From assembly GCA_025356715.1 (NCBI GenBank), contig JANXRU010000158.1, positions 1 to 11,115 on the forward strand: 11,115 bases of DNA. Direction: 5' to 3'. The stretch is from Bacteroidota bacterium. GTDB lineage: Bacteria; Bacteroidota; Bacteroidia; B-17B0; B-17BO. Under the pieces are notes generated by a model. It was not told the origin of the DNA and did no database searches. It was given only the letters and a program-made list of their open reading frames with translations. Each line of letters starts with the position of its first letter. Position 1 is the first letter of the stretch. The translations under genes and the position numbers were made by a program. Positions 6,434 through 11,115 of this stretch are shown here, piece after piece.

Positions 6434-8529
6434 TTGGTGTATTTTAGTTTTAATGAATTTATTTGGCTCAACAAAGTTAAATATTCTGTTAAATAATCTG
6501 CCCTTTCTTCAGGAAGAATATATTGTTTGGCTTTAGTGCTTATATTTAGCAGGTATTTATTGTTTTCTTGTTTATGTATGGTGGAATTCACTTCAAAATA
6601 TTCATTATTTATTTTTTTATTAAAATCATCCATGTTTGAAATTTCAGTAGGCTTATTAAATTCAAATAAAAAATTATAAATATCAGTGAATGTAAAATCA
6701 AGGAAATAGCTTTGCGTAACTTTTTCCTGAAAATTTTCTTTAGCTAAAACAAAAGAGAACCAATCTTTAAGATCTATGTATCCTTTTGATATTTTGATAT
6801 TTTCTGAACAATTATAGGAACTTTTAAATGGAAAATTCTTAGCCTGTGAGGAAAGTTTGATCTGTTGATTAGATGCGCTTGGTTTGTTTGTACATTTTTT
6901 AAAGTATTCAGATTTTATAGTTGAGTCAATAGGATCATTGTTATAATAATGCCTTAGAATGGTTGAAAATTGTCCGTTTAAATTAATTTTGATAGTAGAA
7001 TGTATGATTGATGAATCGAGATTTACTTTAAATACGGCATTTTCAGACCTGATGTTTTCATTATAGGTACTTGAAGGGGTCTTTATAAATATTAAGTTGT
7101 TTAGCCCATCTTTATAGGCAGTAGCTTTTGTGTTTTTTGGAAAAAGAGCGCAATAACTTCCTTCATAATAAAACGGTAATTCGTCTGTCATATATTTAAT
7201 ACCATTAAATCGCGGCAAATAAAATTTAAAAGATGATTTTACAGGTAACGCAAAAAACTCTAATTCATAATCTTCGTGGGAACGATTTGCTTTGGTATGA
7301 ATGCCATAACGTTTGTCCTGCACATTAGCCGTATAGTAGAAAATATTTTTTTCAAATAAAATATCAGAATAAATATCCAGAATAAATTCTTCAATCAGAT
7401 CTTTTCTCAGTAATCTTTCGGAAGATGATGAAGCGTATTGGGCTTCTTTATCATAATGCATTTGCTCTGCGGTTATAAATTTGCAGGTATTAATCGTGTC
7501 AATTACCTGCGAAAAAAATAGTGCTTTGGATGTATCAGTATTGTTTTCAGGGAATTTCGCAATAAACTTTCTTAAGTTAGCACTATATTTATCGTAAACT
7601 TTTTCTTTTCCGTTTAGTGAATCTGGTATAACGAACCAATTGTAATTGGTTGTATACAAATATTTCACACTATTTAATGATTTATTAAAAAAATGCCTAT
7701 TCAAACTATAAACACTTGCTGTAATGTGTGGAAGCATTTTGCCTGCTAAGGCATTTTGTGAATATTTGATTGCTTTCAAGTTTTTAAAAGCATAGGTGAA
7801 ATTTTGGTAGGTGTATTTACCTTCAGGAATATTTTTTTTTGTAAATAGGCTTGAATCAATATTGTGATTAAGAATAATATCAGCTTTGTTAAGCTCCATA
7901 GGTGAAATCACTTTTACTAACAAATCTGTTTTGAGTTTAGGAAAATAATCATTTACATAAAACTGGTCAGTGTCATAGGATCCCCTTATTTCCGCTTTAT
8001 AAGTATACTCAATAATATCGTCAACCATCAGGTCGGTAAAATCAAAGATGTATTCGTAATCGTAAACTCTCTCTCCGTCGTATTTAACCCAATAAACTTT
8101 ATTAGGAGTTACTTTTACAGGGATCTCTGTAAGTGTTTTGCCTCTGTGTATACGAGCCGAAAAATAAGAGATCTTGTATTCGTATATATAGGGAATGTTT
8201 CGTTTATTGAATCTTCCCTGTTTATAGGTTGGATTATTCAACCTAGTAATATCAAAATTTTGCGGTAATGATATTGATCTATAATGAGAGAGGCCTTCTT
8301 CGTTTAATATTTTAACAGCTTGCCTTCTTTTTATATAATGATCAGGAAAATTTAAATTGATCTCGTCATTTAAAATGACTGCTCCGTCATTTTTAAAAGA
8401 ATCGGGTATCTGCCCAAAATTTTTATTAAAATCAGGCCAAGTATAATTTTCAGATAAAAACTGCATATTTTGCGATCGCAAAATATGATAATTCATTAAA
8501 AAAAAGATTATTAATGAACCCCTTAGCAT
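6430..8529 (-). CDS. Exported DUF3857/transglutaminase-like protein, probably non-catalytic
   Basis: 699 aa. A short basic-hydrophobic start (MLRGSLIIFFLMNYHILRSQ) looks like a signal peptide, so it probably acts in the periplasm or at the outer membrane; no other membrane segment is seen. Residues ~40-220 resemble the DUF3857 beta domain: DGAVILNDEINLNF, IKRRQAVKILNEEGLSHY, then a run of alternating strands up to PKLKTDLLVKVISP. Residues ~310-430 occupy the place of a transglutaminase-like domain, but the expected Cys-containing nucleophile motif is not seen (ASSSSERLLRKDL at 367-377 instead). After it come strands typical of these proteins (LPFYYEGSYCALFPKNT; FKVNLDSSIIHSTIKINLNGQ). It starts one base after the decarboxylase stop and overlaps acylphosphatase by 4 bp. 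Family assignment is by pattern only; function unknown. Confidence 0.65.
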   Translation of the reverse strand: MLRGSLIIFFLMNYHILRSQNMQFLSENYTWPDFNKNFGQIPDSFKNDGAVILNDEINLNFPDHYIKRRQAVKILNEEGLSHYRSISLPQNFDITRLNNPTYKQGRFNKRNIPYIYEYKISYFSARIHRGKTLTEIPVKVTPNKVYWVKYDGERVYDYEYIFDFTDLMVDDIIEYTYKAEIRGSYDTDQFYVNDYFPKLKTDLLVKVISPMELNKADIILNHNIDSSLFTKKNIPEGKYTYQNFTYAFKNLKAIKYSQNALAGKMLPHITASVYSLNRHFFNKSLNSVKYLYTTNYNWFVIPDSLNGKEKVYDKYSANLRKFIAKFPENNTDTSKALFFSQVIDTINTCKFITAEQMHYDKEAQYASSSSERLLRKDLIEEFILDIYSDILFEKNIFYYTANVQDKRYGIHTKANRSHEDYELEFFALPVKSSFKFYLPRFNGIKYMTDELPFYYEGSYCALFPKNTKATAYKDGLNNLIFIKTPSSTYNENIRSENAVFKVNLDSSIIHSTIKINLNGQFSTILRHYYNNDPIDSTIKSEYFKKCTNKPSASNQQIKLSSQAKNFPFKSSYNCSENIKISKGYIDLKDWFSFVLAKENFQEKVTQSYFLDFTFTDIYNFLFEFNKPTEISNMDDFNKKINNEYFEVNSTIHKQENNKYLLNISTKAKQYILPEERADYLTEYLTLLSQINSLKLKYTN

Positions 8530-8530
8530 A

Positions 8531-9520
8531 TTACCTATTTAAGGTTTCTAAATTACGGTGTTCCGTTTTGTTCAATTCTTCCTTACTCAATGTTTTAAAA
8601 TACTCGTAAGTAATTTTTAACCCTTCAGCTCTGTTTACTTTTGGTTCCCAGTTTAATAATGTTCTAGCTTTTGTAATATCAGGTTTACGTTGCTTAGGAT
8701 CATCTTTTGGTAATGGTAACGAAATTAATTTTTGATTAGAGCCTGTTAATTTTAATATTTCGTCTGCAAAATCTTTAATGCTAATTTCATCAGGATTACC
8801 AATATTTACTGGTAAGTGATAATCACTCATTAATAAGCGATAAATGCCTTCTACTAAATCATCTACAAAACAAAAGCTACGTGTTTGGCTGCCATCACCA
8901 AACATCGTTAAGTCTTCGCCACGCAATGCTTGGCCTATAAATGCAGGTAATACACGGCCATCATTTAATCTCATTTTTGGCCCATAGGTATTAAATATAC
9001 GAATGATACGAGTTTCTAATCCATGAGTTTCGTGATAAGCCATTGTTAATGCTTCCATAAAACGTTTAGCTTCATCATAACAACCACGTGGCCCTACTGG
9101 GTTTACATTTCCCCAATATTCTTCCGTTTGAGGATGAACAAAGGGATCTCCATATACTTCACTGGTTGATGCAACTAATACTCTTGCTTTTTTTACACGG
9201 GCTAATCCTAACACATTGTGTGTTCCTAAAGAAGAAACTTTTAAGGTTTGAATGGGGATTTTTAAATAATCAATAGGGCTTGCAGGCGAAGCAAAATGTA
9301 AAATATAATCGATGTTACCTGGTACGTGAATAAAATTACTGACGTCGTTATGATAAAATTCGAACTGAGGTAATTTAAATAAATGTTCAATGTTCTTTAA
9401 ATCGCCTGTTACCAAGTTATCCATGGCAACTACTTGCATACCTTCTTTGATAAAACGATCACATAAGTGTGACCCTAAAAAACCTGCTGCTCCTGTAATT
9501 AAAATTCTTTTTTTGCTCAT
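8531..9520 (-). CDS. uxs: UDP-glucuronic acid decarboxylase (UDP-xylose synthase)
   Basis: 329 aa, extended-SDR fold. It oxidises, decarboxylates and re-reduces UDP-glucuronate to UDP-xylose with a bound NAD cofactor. The Rossmann motif is GAAGFLG (10-16). Family-specific blocks are very clear: [20 protein letters not shown] (75-94), STSEVYGDP (118-126; conserved E121), [14 protein letters not shown] (140-153; catalytic Y148 and K152), and [17 protein letters not shown] near 175-195. These distinguish it from UDP-glucose epimerases and dTDP-glucose dehydratases. About 20 polar residues follow the core and make it slightly longer than typical bacterial UXS. It uses the product of ugd, located upstream in the same operon. 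The spacer before it contains 8-bp repeats. Confidence 0.95.
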   Translation of the reverse strand: MSKKRILITGAAGFLGSHLCDRFIKEGMQVVAMDNLVTGDLKNIEHLFKLPQFEFYHNDVSNFIHVPGNIDYILHFASPASPIDYLKIPIQTLKVSSLGTHNVLGLARVKKARVLVASTSEVYGDPFVHPQTEEYWGNVNPVGPRGCYDEAKRFMEALTMAYHETHGLETRIIRIFNTYGPKMRLNDGRVLPAFIGQALRGEDLTMFGDGSQTRSFCFVDDLVEGIYRLLMSDYHLPVNIGNPDEISIKDFADEILKLTGSNQKLISLPLPKDDPKQRKPDITKARTLLNWEPKVNRAEGLKITYEYFKTLSKEELNKTEHRNLETLNR

Positions 9521-9526
9521 ATCATT

Positions 9527-9626
9527 TAATTAGTTAATTCGATAATTCGACGATGCGTCAGTTAAAGAATGTATTATTTTGTTTAATTTATTTTAATTAC
9601 CAAATCGACTCATCGACTAATTAGTT
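9527..9626. repeat. TCGA-core 8-bp repeat pairs with imperfect inverted ends in the ugd-uxs spacer
   Basis: At the left, TAATTCGA occurs twice in tandem (9535-9550), followed by CGATGCG. At the right, ATCGACTC and ATCGACTA are adjacent (9604-9619). The two sides are imperfect inverted copies: 9543-9555 (TAATTCGACGATG) pairs with 9611-9623 (CATCGACTAATTA) at 11 of 13 positions. The direct repeat TAATTAGTT borders both ends (9527-9535 and 9618-9626). The right-hand unit contains the ugd stop codon (minus-strand TAG at 9619-9617). The middle is AT-rich and featureless. Confidence 0.6.
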
Positions 9627-10939
9627 TTAACTCCAATGCAATAATAGCTGTAACCTATTTTTTTCATATCTACATGGTCAAAAATATTTCGCCCATCAAA
9701 TAATACTTTTTGAGTTAAACGTTTTGTGATTTCATCAAAATCAGGCGCTCTAAATTCTGGCCACTCTGTAATAATTAATAAGGCATCGGCTCCATTTAAG
9801 GAGTCGTACATATCAGTTGCGTATTCAACCGTATCTTTTAAACTATGCTTTGCTTCGTGCATTGCTACAGGGTCGTATGCCACTACATTAGCGCCAGCTT
9901 TTAATAATTTTTCGATGATCACTAATGATGGTGCTTCACGCATATCATCCGTTTTAGGTTTAAACGATAAACCCCATAATGCAAATTTTTTTCCTTTTAA
10001 ATCATTTTTAAAATGAGTTTTTACTTTATCAAATAATACTTCTTTTTGATTTTCATTGACTTCTTCAACGGCATTTAAAATGCGCATAGTGTATTTGTGT
10101 TCTTTGGCCGTTTTAATTAAAGCTTTCACATCTTTAGGAAAACAACTTCCGCCATATCCAACACCTGGATAAATAAATTTAGTACCAATTCGTGTATCGC
10201 TACCAATACCTTTACGAACCATGTTTACATCAGCACCCATAATTTCACATAGGTTAGCAACATCATTCATAAAACTAATTTTTGTAGCTAACATGGCATT
10301 AGCGGCATATTTTGTCATTTCTGCTGAAGGAATATCCATTATGTAAATGGGATGCCCATTCATTAAAAATGGTTTATATAATTTACGCATTAACTCTTCA
10401 GCTTCAGGCCTATCAATACCAACCACAATTCTATCGGGTTTCATAAAATCTTCGATAGCCGCCCCTTCTTTTAAAAACTCAGGGTTTGAAGCCACGTAAA
10501 AATCTAATTTAGACCCACGTTTAGTTAACTGTTCTTGTAATGCTTTACGAACTTTTTCGGCAGTACTCACAGGCACTGTGCTTTTAGTGACAATAACCAA
10601 AGGATGATTCATGTGCTCTCCAACGCTTGCTGCAACAGCTAATACATATTTTAAATCAGCAGAACCATCTTCGTCTGGTGGTGTACCAACCGCAATAAAT
10701 ACAACTTCAGCACCTTGTATACTATCTTTTAAAGATGTGGAAAAATGCAAACGTTTTTTTTCAACGTTACGGGTTACCATCTCATCTAAGCCTGGTTCAT
10801 AAATAGGTAATATACCTTTGTGTAAATTATCTATTTTCTTTTGATCAATATCAATGCAAGTTACGTCCATGCCAACTTCACTAAAGCATGTGCCTGTTAC
10901 TAAACCTACGTATCCTGTTCCTACAATTGCTACTTTCAT
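9617..10939 (-). CDS. ugd: UDP-glucose 6-dehydrogenase
   Basis: 440 aa, the common length of the bacterial UDP-glucose/GDP-mannose dehydrogenase family. It oxidises UDP-glucose twice with NAD to UDP-glucuronate, in the cytoplasm. The N-terminal NAD domain starts MKVAIVGTGYVGLVTG (GxGYVG at 7-12). FIAVGTPPDEDGSADLKYV (81-99), VTKSTVPVSTA (118-127) and NPEFLKEGAAIEDF (152-165) follow. Catalytic residues are visible: K210 and N214 in MTKYAANAMLA and the thiohemiacetal-forming C266 in YPGVGYGGSCFPKD. The C-terminal UDP-binding domain includes LWGLSFKPKTDDMREAPS and LFDGRNIFD. The specificity for UDP-glucose rather than other hexoses is supported by the UDP-glucuronate decarboxylase downstream. 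It begins 11 bp after the TPR-like gene and its TAG stop lies within a repeat unit. Confidence 0.97.
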   Translation of the reverse strand: MKVAIVGTGYVGLVTGTCFSEVGMDVTCIDIDQKKIDNLHKGILPIYEPGLDEMVTRNVEKKRLHFSTSLKDSIQGAEVVFIAVGTPPDEDGSADLKYVLAVAASVGEHMNHPLVIVTKSTVPVSTAEKVRKALQEQLTKRGSKLDFYVASNPEFLKEGAAIEDFMKPDRIVVGIDRPEAEELMRKLYKPFLMNGHPIYIMDIPSAEMTKYAANAMLATKISFMNDVANLCEIMGADVNMVRKGIGSDTRIGTKFIYPGVGYGGSCFPKDVKALIKTAKEHKYTMRILNAVEEVNENQKEVLFDKVKTHFKNDLKGKKFALWGLSFKPKTDDMREAPSLVIIEKLLKAGANVVAYDPVAMHEAKHSLKDTVEYATDMYDSLNGADALLIITEWPEFRAPDFDEITKRLTQKVLFDGRNIFDHVDMKKIGYSYYCIGVKTN

Positions 10940-10950
10940 TTTTTATTATT

Positions 10951-11115
10951 TTATATTTTTATCAATTTATTACCAAAAAAAGATCTGAAGAATCCAGCTT
11001 TATTTTTACAACGTTTAATATTTGCATCGTATGTTTCAATTATTTTTGCATCTAAGCAAAATTGTATTGCTAATTTAAAGGCCTTAACAGCATCTTTGCA
11101 TTTACCTTGTAATTC
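10951..11115 (-). CDS. C-terminal end of a TPR-like protein, 5' partial
   Basis: On the minus strand the frame is open from the window edge to TAA at 10953-10951, giving 54 residues that begin ELQGKCKDAVKAFKLAIQF and end FFRSFFGNKLIKI. The pattern GKCKDAVKAFKLAIQFCLDA resembles the helix-turn-helix of a tetratricopeptide repeat (G-x-x-x-x-A-x-x-x-F-x-x-A), followed by a second helix and a basic-aromatic tail. The low-bias codons and the 11-bp distance to the ugd start support a real gene in the same transcription unit. The rest lies outside the window, so neither full domain structure nor function can be given. Confidence 0.6.
   Translation of the reverse strand, partial: ELQGKCKDAVKAFKLAIQFCLDAKIIETYDANIKRCKNKAGFFRSFFGNKLIKI

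Noticed and set aside
9088..9276. 62-codon plus-strand open frame inside the UDP-xylose synthase gene
   Set aside because: Hydrophobic-looking translation arises from the antisense of a conserved SDR segment; no start context or neighbours support it.
9527..9626. The ugd-uxs spacer as a CRISPR array or complete insertion sequence
   Set aside because: Units are only 8 bp with two copies per side and no spacers of constant length; there is no transposase gene. Kept only as a short repeat element.
9726..10016. 96-codon plus-strand open frame inside ugd
   Set aside because: Antisense to the UDP-binding domain of ugd, with no motif; an overlap artefact.
10611..10802. 63-codon plus-strand open frame inside ugd
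   Set aside because: Antisense to the conserved NAD domain of ugd; no independent support.

Overview
The window looks like a chromosomal segment of a low-GC member of the Bacteroidota. Three things point there: a type IX secretion (T9SS) type-B sorting domain at the left edge, at least one promoter with the Bacteroidota -7 box (TAnnTTTG) ahead of frr, and A-rich leaders instead of Shine-Dalgarno sequences before most starts. I cannot place it below phylum. There is no sign of a phage, transposase, CRISPR array, tRNA or rRNA.

Left half (1-5006, + strand). The window opens inside the last PKD-like repeat and C-terminal sorting domain of a large secreted T9SS protein, closed by a strong 12-bp hairpin terminator. 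Then follow ruvC (Holliday junction resolvase, GTG start) and cdd (cytidine deaminase). A second unit is a two-gene module: a RimK-type ATP-grasp amino-acid ligase overlapping by one base with an AstE/aspartoacylase-type zinc hydrolase. It ends in a perfect 16-bp hairpin terminator. thyA (thymidylate synthase) follows; its true start is 3604, not the in-frame TTG inside the terminator. frr (ribosome recycling factor) comes next, with its own promoter.

Right half (5010-11115, - strand). A tightly packed set is read leftwards: the end of a TPR-like protein (cut by the window edge), ugd (UDP-glucose 6-dehydrogenase), a UDP-glucuronate decarboxylase (UDP-xylose synthase), a 699-aa exported DUF3857/transglutaminase-like protein, an acylphosphatase and a GT-B glycosyltransferase. 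Apart from a 96-bp spacer after ugd, gaps are 23 bp or less or the genes overlap, which suggests one operon. Ugd and the decarboxylase together convert UDP-glucose to UDP-glucuronate and then UDP-xylose. The glycosyltransferase may use one of these sugars or a related one, so the operon probably serves surface polysaccharide or glycoconjugate synthesis. The roles of the DUF3857 protein and the acylphosphatase there are unclear. The operon meets frr tail to tail with only 3 bp between stop codons.

Most of the window is conventional. The points most worth a second look are the overlapping RimK/AstE-like pair, the 8-bp TCGA-core repeats filling the ugd-uxs spacer (one unit supplies the ugd stop codon), the apparently non-catalytic transglutaminase-like protein in the sugar operon, and the acylphosphatase with a TTG start and altered phosphate loop.
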